The notes: generated by a model not told the origin, from the letters alone. Positions 46,506-60,028 are shown, counted from the first letter of the stretch. The stretch: DNA of 64,000 nucleotides from Opisthorchis felineus (GCA_004794785.1 SJOL01006492.1:4963-68962); one strand, 5' to 3'. Numbers and translations are program-made.

Positions 46506-49500
46506 AACGTGTGGTATAAGAGCTTGGAAAGGCCCGCCTTGTCCTCCACTGCCTTACTCCGTATGGCAAAGATATTCACAAAGAGCGTACTCTGCCTAGC
46601 TATTGAAACACCGAAAATTGTATGCATATCGGATATTCAAAACCAACAAGTTTTTTTCGAAATTATTATCATAAAATTTCCAATGAACGAAGTCATATGA
46701 CTGATTCGCTAAAAATCCTACCTTATTTGCACCAGCTGGCATACATCAGTAAGCCCAGATTGTTCTTCGGGCTTCAAAGGCTTCGACTCGCAAAACGCCG
46801 TAGGCATCATCTCTATATAAAAGTAAGAATGAAGACTTTTTGGAATAGGCATTGTGGCCGAGGTTGTTCTAATAATCTTGCCCGCAATTTTCTGTGTGGA
46901 CAAAAAGCATAGTCATGTTGAGCAGTTTTCACCAATAAATATTTTTAGCTACCGGCTTTTGTGTCCCGCCAGTCAAACTACTTCACCAGAATTAGCTCTC
47001 TTCAAACTGTCACCACGAATAGGTTCACGTTATAGCTGCTCCACCACGAACGCTTATTCTTAAAGGACTGTCCCGGAATCATCCGAAAATCTAAGCCAAT
47101 GTTACCGTAATTTATTCGTCTCTCAATTAATGTGTCGATCAATTATTCATTGGACGCATGAACTATCACTTGCAGCTGGTTAGTGTGCCTTATTGAATGG
47201 CAGTACAGCCAAGAAGAACACTCATATGTCTTTGTATAGAAGCTGAGAGGATGAGGCGGCAGCCGTTCATTCAAACGTGTGCTGCAAGCCATCGGTAACA
47301 AATGAGGCCAATTTATTCAACAAATGGCCACTAACGTGCCCTTCAGATGAACAAAAACAGAGGATTGAATGAGGAGGTTATCCGTATGTGATTCTACCGT
47401 GCGGAATATGGACAATGGACATAGTTGCGTCGGGGAAGCTGGCGAGTCAGGCCAGTACTGATTTCCCTTCAGCGACAACTCAAATAAGACGTATTCTATT
47501 CTGGTTAATGAGCTGGCTGTGATTTGCAAAGATAATGTCCGAAACGTTTTTGGATTTAACCACCGAATATCAATATGTGTGCTTTTTGAGTTTTGTTGTC
47601 CGATGGTGATCAAGCTTCTTGCTGCCTCTGTTACCACACCTCCCAGTTCACGCTTGATTGTTCCAGTCAGCTCACACTAAATGGTAAGCTGCAGTTTGTC
47701 AAAGCCACAAATCCATCCATTTCATGCGAACTTTATGTCTAATAGGTGAGCTAGAGGGGCACGACCGTAGAGCTTGATTTGGTCTGCGGTCAGGTATCTG
47801 AGGTCCGCATCCCGATGAAACTAGTGGAAGCGTTGGTGAAGAACAACCCTACAACCAGCAACATTAGGTTTGAGCCCAGTAGCCATTTGATGAGTTCCTA
47901 GCACCAAAACAGCGATCATTGTGCTATTCCAAGAAAGGTTCTGGTTCGCAGGGCTATAAAAAACGGTTTAATCCTTTTCAATGAAATCAACCTTACTGTA
48001 CCTTGTTAGTGCCATTTTGTTATTCTTAACGACATTAGAAAATTTGCCGCTGTTGTTGTTTTGCTTTGGCGACGTGTAATCTTTTCCTAAATCTGGTGTT
48101 CCTGCAAAAATATAGGTGGCGTGTTCGTGCAAGTGAATATGAAGTAATTTAAATGAGTGTCCTTTTAAGGAGAAACACTGACCATTATGCACCTAGCTTT
48201 TGTTCAAAAAATCAACAACTGTTTTTATGGCGACGCCACTTAATTGCCCTATATAAACCACCGGATTCGCCAGCGGTGATAAATGAACAGCTGCATACTG
48301 GCACTTAGTTTATTTTGTTGCATACAAGTTGAGGCACAACTTGTGTGGGCGAACTGCAGTGAGTCATCACCGTCCCTTTGAATTCCGTGGTCTTGGAAGG
48401 TTTTATCGCGTCCAGCGAAGCACTGTACGCCTTTTCGAATATTCGGTCACAGGTGACTGATCACTAGTGTGTTAAACAAGAACTTAAACAGGATGTAGCA
48501 CCGTCACGTTTTGAATGTGAAACTTATTTTCCATTATAGTTGGTCGTAACTGGCAATGTTGCGAGAGGACTGAGGTGTGTGCGAGGGGTGTGTCCACGTA
48601 CTGTTTTACGGTGTCTGATCTGGTAAATTATGAGCGTTTCACGTCAGGTGGTCTGATGTTGACTGGTTTCTCAGAAAGATGGGCTAAGTACCGGATGGGA
48701 TTATTTTGCATACGATGCAACCTAATGATATTTTGTAAGCAGCAAGGAAAAATTGACGTCCGGGTTAAAATCACGTCAGGTGGATGAAGTCTGTACCGAA
48801 AAACTAAGAAATACCGTAAGGCCGTTTTGTTTGCCAGGAATCACCAAAAGGGTGAGCGTCACGCGATCGGACACGAAAATCCGGTAAGCTGAAGGACAGT
48901 GATGGAGGGGATGTGGTTCTACTTTGTTCTCCAAAGGAGATGATCACAGATTGCATGTTACCATTGTTCCTTATGTATGTGGATGCTCATTGTCTGGAGG
49001 GGACTTTAGCTACTTGTCAGTCGTTTTCATCGTCTCGGCCGCATTAGTCTTGCACCCGGCAATTGATGGGACAGTTCCAATTTGTAGCCTCGTGCAACAA
49101 GTCGGAAATTCGCCAGTCATACTGTTCCAAGAGAATTTTGGTAAATCCTTGAGTATTTCATTGTATCATGCTGAGCAGTCCGCCGTAAATCAGTGCGTAC
49201 GTTTTTCACTTATAGCAGTACATGACAGCATGCCACTGTATTGGGCGCATGTCCCTTCCGCAAATTATTCATCCACTGCATACCTGTTGGTGCAAATGTT
49301 GTCCACAAAAACAAGCTTCGTATGACAAGCATTCAGGAGACAGTTTGATGATTTCCTTGTGTCTACACACTCACCTGCCACAATTCGTTTGACTGTTGAT
49401 TTGTAGCAATCAACAGTGCGCATCGGTTTGTTTGCTCACCCGGAAATTTGCCGGGGTGAATATTTCACTTTGTGGAGTGGCGTAACGGTCCTTCAGTGCT

Positions 49501-50819
49501 TGTGCAGGTGGTGTTCGGTTATTTTGTTGTGCAATTCCATTTATTTTAGTAAGCCCATGTTTGCTTGGCCGACGCGATAATTGAGCGGCAATTTCTTCAG
49601 ATGCTGTGAACTATTTACTCATTTTAGGGAATGCGAATGGATAACCATAAAGCAACTGCTTTTGTGGATCGGGCTATTGATGATCTGTATCTTCGCTTGC
49701 GCTTTACTGAATCTCTTCAGATGGTTGGTCGAAAATTACAGCTAACCAGGTCTTTCAGATGTTTGGCTGCAAAACTAGCTAAAGGAAAGTAGGAAACCCA
49801 GACCCACTGATATGAGCATTTCGTGCAAAGCTGTTTCAAAAGCCATCCCAACCGGCTGCACCGCGAACGTTTGTGAGAATTTTTGACATGGTAGAGCTTG
49901 CAACACACACCTGCGCAACAGCGAGAGTGGACGACATTCTGGAATGAAAAAAACTGGAATGAATCCGTCGAAACTTCTCCCCTGCACATCAGTGTGACTG
50001 GTACGATGATTAGCTCCATGCAAAGCGCGCAGATGTCGCGGTCGCACTTGCACCTACCTCTGTCAAAGCTGAACTGTTGAGCGAAGGTCGGTCATTATAA
50101 TGGTTGGCAGGAAATTCCCAGTTTTTGGTTGACAGTTGTCATCGTGTGTCAAGCGCAAACCCTCTGGCATCAGTTGCGGGCGTTCCATTTCTCTCACAAA
50201 ATAGCTTTCGGATAGGTCAAAACTGACTCACTTTGTGGAGGGGCCCATTCACATGAGCTGAGTGCTGAGTGCAGAGTCTGGTTTTCTGCCGGTGAGCCAG
50301 GTCACGGTGAATTCACGTCAGAACTTACATTGATTCAAACCCAGCAAGGTGAAGTTCACTTATTCAAGGATACCTACTTGCACCCCGGGGGGTAATTTCT
50401 TAACGAGTCAGTGAGTCGGCTGTCAGGCAAAACCCTCACCGATCACACGTGACTGCAGTGTGTCTGAAGTGGACACCGTTCAGGTCCTCAGTTTGATCTC
50501 GAGAGTACCTGACAATGTTTCACTTTGTACAGCCTATAACCAAGTGGACGACAAGATACCGATAAAATAAAAGATTACTGTGCACAGGAACATTCACTAG
50601 ACACAATCCTAAACTGATGTGAGATCTTGCATCGTGTTAGTATTAATTTGCCTGAGATCGAAATCCAAATTTCCTGAGTCCTAAGGGACCAGCCTTCGTA
50701 AATAATACAACTGCGATAGGTGGTCTAATTAAAAAGGAGTTTTGCAGGATATTTTCAGGTAGTTAGGAGGAAACCAGTAGTGTGGCAGTGATGCATCTTG
50801 TTCGTCCACCTCACATAAA
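46506..50819. other. Unrecognised sequence
   Basis: The 133-codon plus frame at 48924-49325 and the opposing frames at 49717-50053 are the longest. I find no motif or splice edges to support them. Old, unrecognisable repeats are likely. Confidence 0.35.
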
Positions 50820-51010
50820 CTAGTTCATCTCATAGCCGTCGGTTTGTTCGCTGAGCTGGGCAATTTGATTGCAAACGTTTCATCACCAATCGAGGTGACA
50901 TCATCAGTGCCTTATTAGAGAGCGTAGTGGTGTGTAGCAATGGGTTGGCGGTTGTGCACAACCAGCTGAGCCACCAACGGCTTCCTATATAGGGTGCAAC
51001 TCATCTTCGC
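50820..51010 (-). mobile_element. Possible Penelope-like element end fragment
   Basis: The segment carries a compact phrase that I associate with repeat ends in flatworm and other invertebrate genomes: GTTTGTTCGCTGAGCTGGG, then GCAAACGTTTCATCACC and GAGGTGACATCATCAGTGC. On the minus strand it reads DDVTSIGDETF. No RT or GIY-YIG coding part was found next to it, so only a terminal fragment is likely. The assignment rests on recall and may be wrong. Confidence 0.3.
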
Positions 51011-53843
51011 GGAGCGAGAAGCCTAAAAATGCATGCAAAAATGAGCAAATGAAAATAGGCTGCGACAAACTTAACCTGAGTCTTTCTGACGACGTGTTCC
51101 TACAAGTGTCTTCTCTTGTTGCTTCTTCCTACTCAATGGCACATAACCTAAGACTGATGGAACATTTTGTCTTTATTGCAGTTCAAAACTTTCTTTGGGT
51201 GCGTGGGGGTGCAGAGTAAGGTCTACGGTACAGCGTTAGTTTAGGGATAGCCCTAGGAATGTCGGTGTTTTATGCCGAAGACCGAAGAACACCAGTGATT
51301 TCACACCGGTAAAGATAAGCCATGAAACATGTAGCGAAAGTTCAATGCATCTTCGATTGGTTGGCACGGACGTTTTGCTGAACGTTTCATGCGCGGCTTA
51401 GACCGTGCGGCCATGGTTACTGTTTCGGATTCGTACATCTTTGGGCACACAACAACTAACAAGACACGGGAGAGCTTGCCTTGTTTCTTACCTTTGCAGT
51501 GTATGGCGGCAACAAAATTGAAACGATTGAAGCTTTTGGCTATCGTGGTAATTTATTTGTACTATTTGGGAAGCCGCAATAGACGGAATAGCTGTCACGT
51601 CACCATTGTCGTTTTTTCCTGATTCGCAACACGGGAACTGAGACCAATCACATGTGATGCTGAAATATTCATGGAAGCCCTCAGTTGTCATGACGTGAAA
51701 TTCGTCGATGGTCTACGCAAACCACATTCGTACATCATTACACCCTTGTTCTAGATACAAATGGACCGACATTACAAGTGTTTCATCAACCGAAAGAAAA
51801 CGAGTCAATAAATGAGGATGGAAACAAATCTAAGTACCTGAACCTGTACAGTGTCAGCCTAAATTCAGATGGGCATAGAGATGTTAATTGCAGTTAGAAG
51901 AACATTCCCGTGTACCTAAGTAGAACGGCTTTCGAATATTCCGTTCATATGGAAAAACAGGGTGCTTTCTACAACAGAGGTTGACCGCAATTTATATGTC
52001 AATTTCATCAATGCCCTTGGTAAGCATCGTTACGTCTTTCTGTTGGTCAGGCTAATGACTTGTGGACCCTAGTTGCCTTGTGCAGTGTATTACTGACTGG
52101 CTGAACAGTAAAATATTTTGTGTGCGTGACAGGGTGCATCATCACTGCTCCCCACAGTTGAGAATTCTGAGTCGTTGAGTCTCTTTTATTCATTTGCTAA
52201 GGCGACCAAGAAAACAGCGGTGGTGAGATGTTACTGGCGTATTCATTTTAGCAGATCATCCACTTGAAAGGTTTGAAACAGTGGCTTACGCGTATATGGC
52301 ACTGAATGCTCCATTTAGCTCAGTAAATCGTTATTCAATGTCAACATTCGGTGATGAGCCGCGTAATTGTGGGTGACGCATTTCACTTAACTGGATGGTC
52401 TGTTATTACACGTGCTTGACACTCGATGGAGGCGGGTCTAGGGTGCATGTCCATTTTCCTTTCCGCAGCTGTTGCATGAAGTTCAACTCATCTTTAGAAG
52501 GTTTTGGCTGAGTGCTGTAGCAAAGGACAAATTTTAACTGATCTCGCCACAGCTGTGGGTGAACTAGTGCACTACACGAGCGATAGAATTATTATGCAAA
52601 TAAATCTCATTGACCTGTGGCACGCGCATTTGCTTGGAATGTTCATCATCAGGTTAAATGCGTGTGGTGAGGCTGCTAACCACCGCTGAACTTTGCCTGG
52701 TATGTGACCATTTTTGACAGCAAGCGCAAAATTACGTGTTCCTAAAGTCGGATCAAAATTAATTTCCCCTTTAGTGTTCATTTTAAAATGGACTTGTGTG
52801 AAAGACTCAGGACGTCCAATTCTCGGAAGGTTCTCCTTCAGGAACATTTAGTCACTATTCATTTTGTCGCTGATGGTCTTATACCTTAGCAGTCAAGTTT
52901 TGGCCAGAACAGTCTTGTAAAAGCCCAGAACAAAGCTGAAGCGATGAAGATATCGGGAGTTGCAGGTTGTCTTACGGTAAGATAATGGTCTGGGGGAGTC
53001 CTTTGTACTTCATTTGGTGCAACATCGAGGGATGTCGAACTTTCGGAGTTTCCGGGAGATGAGATTGAATGGTATTGAATAAGAACAAACGTCTGGAACA
53101 GAAGTTAAAATATCATCAACGAAACGCTAAAGAGGGTGCAGCGCGCAGTTTTTCCACCTGTGGGCAGACCTATACGAGACATGTCAGAGTCTGAAAAGCT
53201 ACCCACAATTCGTATACATCAGGCAGTTTCAAAAGTAAAGTGAACATTTGTTGTGTAAAAGCGAAGTTCTTTTTCAAGTGAAACCATGGATAGGCTCAAA
53301 CATGCGTGTCTCATGTCAATAAGGCTGTATTGAATTGAGTGTTATGGTGGAGACATATTAGGGACGACACTAAATGACGTTTAACTCGACCCCACCGTGT
53401 CTTGCTCAACAACTGGAAAAAGTTCTAAAGGACCGATCTGAGTTGCAAAAAGCGCGGATGCCAAACGTCTGATTGACAAAGATGGTGTGATTAGTCCCTC
53501 GTTCACCGTGGTTTACTAGCAACAGTGAATCATATCCCAATCTGTCCCCAACTAATTAGATAGGTTTCCGGGTTTATGCTCATTATGTGTACTTAAAACT
53601 AGTTCCGCCTTTTGTCCTATTTCGTCAATGTAATTGATGAATGGACAAAAGCAAAGACGATCTTTGGCAAACGTGTTCGTTTTAACAGATAGAATGTTAT
53701 TCTATTCTGCCCTGCATGATCTGTTTATTGAGAATTCAGTTGAAATATGGCAGTTTTTGCTCAGCCGTATTCCATTGGCAAACGGGCTTTTAATTTGACT
53801 ACCCTCACCCAGTCTGTAAAATGTGCGTTTCTGTCCGTTCTAG
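51011..53843. other. Unrecognised sequence, probably intron or intergenic
   Basis: No gene was supported. If the exon at 53844 belongs to an NPC2-like gene, a signal-peptide exon should lie in this interval, but I could not pick one out. Confidence 0.35.
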
Positions 53844-53951
53844 ACGGTTACAACGGTAATGTTTTAAAACTCTCAATCGACAAATGCCCATGCGAACCAT
53901 GCACGGTAGCGCCAACAGAGAGTTTTACAGTCACATTGGAGTTTGTTTCAA
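53844..53951 (+). CDS. ML-domain (NPC2/MD-2-like lipid-binding) exon, copy 1
   Basis: A 108-bp candidate exon follows a strong acceptor (CTGTCCGTTCTAG at 53831-53843) and ends at a strong donor (GTAAGT at 53952). It is phase 1 on both sides. It reads DGYNGNVLKLSIDKCPCEPC, then TVAPTESFTVTLEFVSS. The order G-x-V-x-x-L-x-I-x-x-C, a Cys-Pro pair, C-x-x-x-P-(T/S)-x-x-x-V-x-x-x-F is that of the early beta strands of ML-domain proteins, small secreted lipid or sterol carriers with conserved disulfides. The other exons were not found. The family call rests on pattern recognition only. Confidence 0.55.
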
Positions 53952-56900
53952 GTAAGTCGGTTTTCTGAATGTCCATATTGACATCGGTAAAATGTCTGAC
54001 AAATGAGGGCATCTGTAGTAATTGGTATTACTATCCATGTCCTGAACACACCGTGACAGTGCTCTATACGTGCGCTTCCGTCTTCACAATCGACTTTTGC
54101 TGCGTTTCTAATTCATTCAGTCCCGTGTCTGAATTTCGGGCAACATAGAAATTGCCGGGCTTTAGGCACGCTTTTCTGATGTGAATATGAATAAATATTT
54201 GTCAGCCAGCTAAGCGCTCCATCCAAAATGAAACAATGTGGCTGGACATGGGATTTTGAATACAGCAAGACTTAGCTAACAATAGCTACCACAGCTGCAG
54301 TAACACTACGTATCCAAGCTCAATTTAACCCGACGTGAGTTTCATATTCGAGGAAGATTACAAAAGCCCTCGCATTTTCAAAATGCTTATACATATTCAG
54401 TTTATTTTCTCTTTAAATACTGACTACAAAGCTTCCATTTTGTTCGTTGTGTTGTCTGTGGGCGAGATTATTTAGGTGTGTCTCCTCACGTTAAGACGAA
54501 AATTGTCGTGCATACCAATTTTTGCGACAGTGTTGTGAACTTCAAAAAAACACTCCAACGCTTTAGCGTGAGGTTGCGGATAATATTTCCTTGCAATTGT
54601 GGACAAACATTTCGAACAATAAATGCTTTTCATTGAGCATTATCTCGGATTCCTTGGCTAATTCAGCTGTGAAACACTCACTTTCAGACGTTGACCGTCT
54701 CCAGCCTATCTGCACGAAATTTCGTTGGTCATGCAAAAGCCTATCCACTGGTCACGACTTTACCCGCGTACACGATCTCGTCCAGTAACCGGCACGAGAG
54801 AGTGGAGAGTGGTGGCGCGCCTACTTTCAAAAACAAAAGCAGGATCATTTGTTTAATCTTTGAAATGCTATATTAAACAACGAAGAATTCACTTGAACTT
54901 AGAAAGCTGGAGCCGAAGATTTTCTGGTAGAGGCGTGGTGGACCAATGCGACCACATAAAGGCAAAGATAAACAGAGGCCATAGAAAATGCCGTTGAGAT
55001 CGCTTACAAATATCGGAGCTATTGTACAAGCCTTACTTTAAAAGCCTTTAAGTACAGATGGATAACTACAGACATCAAAAGCTACAGAGCTCATCTAGTG
55101 TGCCAAACACTGGTTAGAATTAAGGCTCTATTACGGCATCTCGGTCAGAGAAGACCTTGTCACGCAAGCGTCATTACCTATAACTATGTTATTTTTATTG
55201 TAGACCTTGTTCGGCTCGGTGATAAATACTGATATCAGCTGCTGCATAGCTGCAGCAGCAGATATGGATGGAAGGGAATACAAATGTAGCATTCACTGGA
55301 ATGGCTGAGAACCATGCATATATAACGTTTTCACAAAAACAACTTAGAGGCAATCGATTGGATCTCGCCTTTCTTGAACTGCAGTCAGTGAAAAGCAACA
55401 CAAAGGAGAGCACATGGAAATGCCGAAAACTGTTAATTATCGCGCTGTCTGAGTTCCAAGGGTGACCGAAGAACATAATTCATGGTCCGCTCGGCGATAT
55501 CCGCTTTCACAGTAACACCGGATACTGTTTGTGTTGAGTTTGGGTAACTGGTTCTAACATATCAATTCCAGGTCTGATAGTCCTTGTTCGAAGCAGTTTG
55601 GTTCGTTTATGGTCACAATTTTCACATCCAACGTGGTAAATAATTTCATCAGCAGGGTGTGTCACACCGCATCATACGACCCTGTATTCTATAGTACTAG
55701 ATAATAACTGCTGAATCAAGTGTATATCACTGACATTCCTGCAGGCGGAACATTTAACCCGTGAAACGAAATTGTCCAGACTTCTACCAACTGTTTGTCG
55801 TGCATGAAAAAAATGATAGCTGGCAATATATGTAATAAGCAAGTTTGTCCAACTTTGTCGGCCATCGCTAAAAAATCACCAAGAGCTGACTTCTTGCGCG
55901 GGGCGAGAGCATCGTTTCCCACTTTATGCAACCGGATAAATCAGTCTCATGCCATTTTATTCAGTGGGGTTGAATGAAGCGCTGAACGCTGGCAAAACGG
56001 AAATGCAGTTGGCATACATGTCCTTGCAGGCTTTCGAACCTTAGGCTAGCGGTTGGAGAATCGGGGCTATCCAGAACTGTGCGGTATAAGGAAATTCAAG
56101 GGCCCTTATGTAGAATAGCACGGCTGAGATCTCAAGTTATGTGAGTATGAATAAAACATGCAGCTGCTGACATTTATCGAAAAACCAACACGATTGTGAG
56201 AAACATGAAAGCGTGTCGAACATCCGCGTCTGAAGTGGTGCTGAATTTGCAAAATCTGCGTTGTGTCAACATACTACCAATATTGTCTACTCATAATCTG
56301 TGAGTGATAATGTGGCTTAAGAAGAGAAAAAGGAGGGAAGGAGAACAAAGTTAAATTAAGGCTACATCTGTGTTCGAGTTTTCCATCACTTGGAATTCTC
56401 AGAAATGAACAAGTGCGCTCCTGCTAGCTTACTGGTCGAATCTACAGGTAAACGTGACGTTTTCATGGCTGGTAATAGACATATTGCAGGTTTCTTCTGT
56501 TACTGGCCAACAGGTTTCTATGTAAATTTTTATGGCAGGTCCAGAATAAATGAAAGGTGCTGTGGACACTAGTGAAGTCACTCAATGCCTTGGCAGTTCC
56601 GAGTTAGCGGAACCTATCAGAATTACTTCAGGCCTGATATTGTCACAACCCGCGTATTATAAGTTTTCTTGAAACGCTTCCATAACGCATCGGTTTTGTA
56701 GGTTTTGGGGCTCATCTATGTGACCAAACTAGTCATACTGCTCAGGTTTTTGCAACCAAAGTGTACACTTATCTGCAAGTTAATTTGGTGTCAGCGTAGG
56801 ACTCAAATAAATCATCCTCGATTTTTACCTGTTTTCCCGCTTGAGTGTCCTGTGCAACTTCACAGTTAAAATGTCAGCAAAATTGGCTGTACTGAATGCG

Positions 56901-58837
56901 AATTGGCTTGGTGGTCCCTGACCAACAAGGGGCACGTTTTGTCCGCCAGATGTAAATACATACCTGTTTATTTTGACAACACGTGTTTAAAAGTAAAATA
57001 GCAATACGAACATCTGCGCGGTGCTGCCTCAGTGTCATGTTATGTACTGTTAGTCAGGCATACTGGTGGAAAAACTACCGTCAGCTCAATCTCTGGCTAG
57101 TAAATTACTCACCGTTTCTATTCACAAAAGGACATTGTTCGGACAATTAAAAACTTGATCACCACGTACCAGTTTCAATAATGAGAAGCTGTATGAACAT
57201 CCACGAATTTAGAAATCGTTGTCACTACTATGCTGTGTATTTTCGGCCTTCATCGGTAGTTTTGTTGAACTTCAAACACACAAAATATATAAAATGAAAA
57301 TGGCAAACCTAAGTTTAGTTGGAAAATTTCAGACCACTTTTCCGTTTCATAATTCGGACACAACAGCAAGAAGACAAAAAAGTTTGGCAGACATTTTCCT
57401 TTTAACTCATTGGTAAAAAATCACCGCAACCAGAAAGAAGTCTGAAAAAGGCCAGCCAGTCATGCGCCAAGTTCGAACAACGAGTGTCCCTTAATCTGGA
57501 TTGCTGCCAACTATGGTTACAAGTATGCAACCCAATGGGCGGGTCAAAGCCACAGCTCCATGTGATTCCGAATCAGGGAAAAATCGTACCGTCATTAGAC
57601 CAGGTTTGGTCTGATGAAACTTTCGGCAACACAAATGATTTCGCCGCCTAATCAATGTCTTCAAATCAGTTTTTACTAGCATTTATGGGTGTAGCCCTGT
57701 AAATTGGCTAGATTTTAATGAATATTACTGAAAAGTGAGGACAAAGCACAAATACGTTTTTTGCTTTTGTCAATTTTCAGCTTATCATGTTCTTCACACA
57801 GAAAACCGTCAGATTTCTATGTGATTATATTAGGTGACCGCTGATTGTTATCGCTTTCACCTAAAATGTCAGGAAAATTCCGTATTGTAAACCAATCGGT
57901 GACGCATATTATGCATCTCATTGGGCTTCCATCTAGCAAACCTCTTTGTAGTGCTGATCGAAATACGGCTGGCAGATCTCAAATCCGGTTTTCTGTAAGC
58001 TCCTGTTTGATGACACGTTAGTCATTGCTACGGAAAATGACTTAAAAATACTTGTTCAAGCCCCATCGTCAGCTGTGGAGAAAATGTTGTGGGCAATTTC
58101 TCATATTTTTGGTTGCTCATTACAGATTGGCCAGATGAATGGTGCAGTCATATTCATCAATGGAAATCTAGGTGGTCGGGCCAGTACACTTATCTCTCCA
58201 GTTTTGATGCTATGAAGCTGAAAGGTGTATTTGGCTAAATTTTATTCACATGTGCACTCTAGATTGCATCTAAACTGCCCCATGACTCAGCACTCAGATG
58301 CTGAAAAAGCAGGTGCCCTGTTTATTGCTCAAACTTGACACAGAAGAGGCTATTTATTGGTGAAAATGTCAGTATGATTTTGCGTAAACTTCCTTCAAAG
58401 AGATAACATAATCCCTAGCAAAATCCAACATTTAGTATGGGCGCTACAGAGGAAATCAGAAGATTGGGAATACCGGCTACTTACGCAGACTAAAAGATGA
58501 CTGCTACCTTCAATCGAAGGAGACAAACCTATAGAACAATCTAGAACCTACTGCCCATCTTGTGTATAAGTTCACGTGTGAGTGCTCAGCAGTTTACGAA
58601 GATAAAGCAGACGATTTTCTATTTCTCAAAAGAAGGAGCACTCCCCTTCCTGGGTTCTAAATTAATTAGCAGCTAAAAACCTGTCACACTTTCCTGACCG
58701 GCGGCCACCGCATCGATTGACTGGTTAAAATCTTTTGGCCGAGGTTTATCAGGTTCATTTGGACGCAGTGTTTATCATTCTTCTGGGTAACTGAAACTGA
58801 AGTTTGTCGCGACCGCACATAATATTTGATTTAAGTC
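53952..58837. other. Unrecognised sequence, probably intronic or intergenic
   Basis: No further exon of an ML-type gene could be found by eye. The only structured item is a short hairpin at 55232-55265. Confidence 0.35.
55232..55265. repeat. 15-bp imperfect hairpin rich in CAG/CTG
   Basis: ATATCAGCTGCTGCA, loop TAGC, then TGCAGCAGCAGATAT. It is perfect except for one mismatch. It is too short for a typical miRNA precursor unless the pairing extends weakly outward. Confidence 0.8.
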
Positions 58838-58993
58838 ATGTCTGTGCTTTCCAAGGCAACCCAATTTACACACATAATATCTAGTTTCGGCATGGCTGTT
58901 CATGTTATCATTGATGAACTAGCGCAAGACTACCACCTGCCTGCTTTGGGTGCACAACAAAACGTTTCTCTAATTTTTGGTACTTTGGCAGCG
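58838..58993 (+). CDS. Candidate first exon, unidentified
   Basis: An ATG opens 52 codons ending exactly at a donor-like GTAAGC (58994), phase 0. The peptide starts MSVLSKATQFTHIISSFGMA, continues VHVIIDELAQDYHLPALGAQ and ends QNVSLIFGTLAA. It is moderately hydrophobic but not a clean signal peptide. It lies upstream of the second ML-like exon and could belong to that gene or be chance. Confidence 0.22.
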
Positions 58994-59429
58994 GTAAGCA
59001 GATATATAATTCTCCCATCTGTTGCTTCGTTTTAGCCTCCGCTGTGTCCATTCGAAAAAGGTGGGGTGAAAATAGCGAATTAATTTAATAGTTGTCTTTT
59101 CAGTTGACTTTTGGATCGGTCATTTGCTCACTTCGTGTCGCTTGTTTTCCGAAACAGTTATAATTTTACAGACGGCCGGAGACTCATTTGAGATTTGATG
59201 CTAATATCCAACACTTTTCGTTCAGAAGACATCGGGGCTATATAGCTACTTAAATGAAGATTCCAAAAATATTATCGAAAGAACGCGTCATAATGGAGAG
59301 GCCCAGAAACAGTTGTCATTTATTTTTCGAAGGTTCTGACTACCAGAGTGACGCGAAAATGCTTCAAAGCTAATTTGATTTGCGTACCCATAATTTTGAA
59401 CATCATCGTATGCGGGTATCAAACCTCAG

Positions 59430-59647
59430 TTCGACAGAACATCTGACGCACGATTTTGCATTAGCCAACCAGCGCTGTGACATAGCACCGTCACTGTCAT
59501 CGGAGCTCAGCAGTGCATATCTTTGGCCGCCCCTACATGTGACGCGCAAGGTGAGCGCATTGTCTGATCTCCACCGGCGCATGCTAGACGCATCTGAATT
59601 TTCATGTCTTGAAAGGCTGGTCTGTTCAAGCTTGAGTGATGTGAGTG
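59430..59647 (+). CDS. Candidate internal exon, unidentified
   Basis: Between an acceptor-like AACCTCAG and a donor-like GTAAGC (59648) lies an open frame with protein-like composition: ANQRCDIAPSLSSELSSAYL, then WPPLHVTRKVSALSDLHRRM and LDASEFSCLERLVCSSLSDV. It is less AT-rich than its surroundings. I recognise no domain. Confidence 0.25.
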
Positions 59648-59848
59648 GTAAGCCCGAGTCCCCTAACGATGACCCAGTAACGTAACTTGGTTGTGTCGAT
59701 CAATTGGCCGACACTCACAAAAATTTAAAATCGGAAATGTCGGTCGATATCTGAATGTCGTTGATTTCATTTATTCACTTGAAAGCTGAAAAGGTATCAG
59801 CAAAACAGACGTTGACACACGGTATCTTTGTTATTCGCCTTATTTCAG

Positions 59849-60028
59849 CGTTAAATTCTGAAACCGTTATAGGGTGGCGGGCCATTTGGATCTACCCACT
59901 TTTTATTCCATCAAGGAAGTGGACCCGCATATCGGACGTGTGCGGCAACATGAAACCGACCTGCCCCCTCAAAAGTGGTGTCAATTTTGAGGTCAAAGTG
60001 AAGGTAACGGCGCCGTTTGCAAAGGTGG
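59849..60028 (+). CDS. ML-domain (NPC2-like) exon, copy 2
   Basis: The clear part is ISDVCGNMKPTCPLKSGVNF followed by EVKVKVTAPFAKVG. C-x(4,6)-C-P-L-x-x-G-x-x-x-x-V-x-V-x-V-T is a strong match to the ML/NPC2 strand pair around the conserved Cys-Pro-Leu. The preferred donor is GTAAGA at 60029, giving phase 1 as in the exon at 53844. The start is uncertain: an acceptor TTATTTCAG ending at 59848 gives a phase-1 exon of 180 bp, and one ending at 59915 gives 113 bp, closer to the other ML-like exon in length. Nearby alternative donors exist at 60004 and 60024. The protein would be a secreted lipid carrier. Confidence 0.5.

Noticed and set aside
48924..49325. 133-codon plus-strand frame, hydrophobic in part
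   Set aside because: I could not link it to a domain or splice sites, and the neighbouring DNA looks like old repeat.
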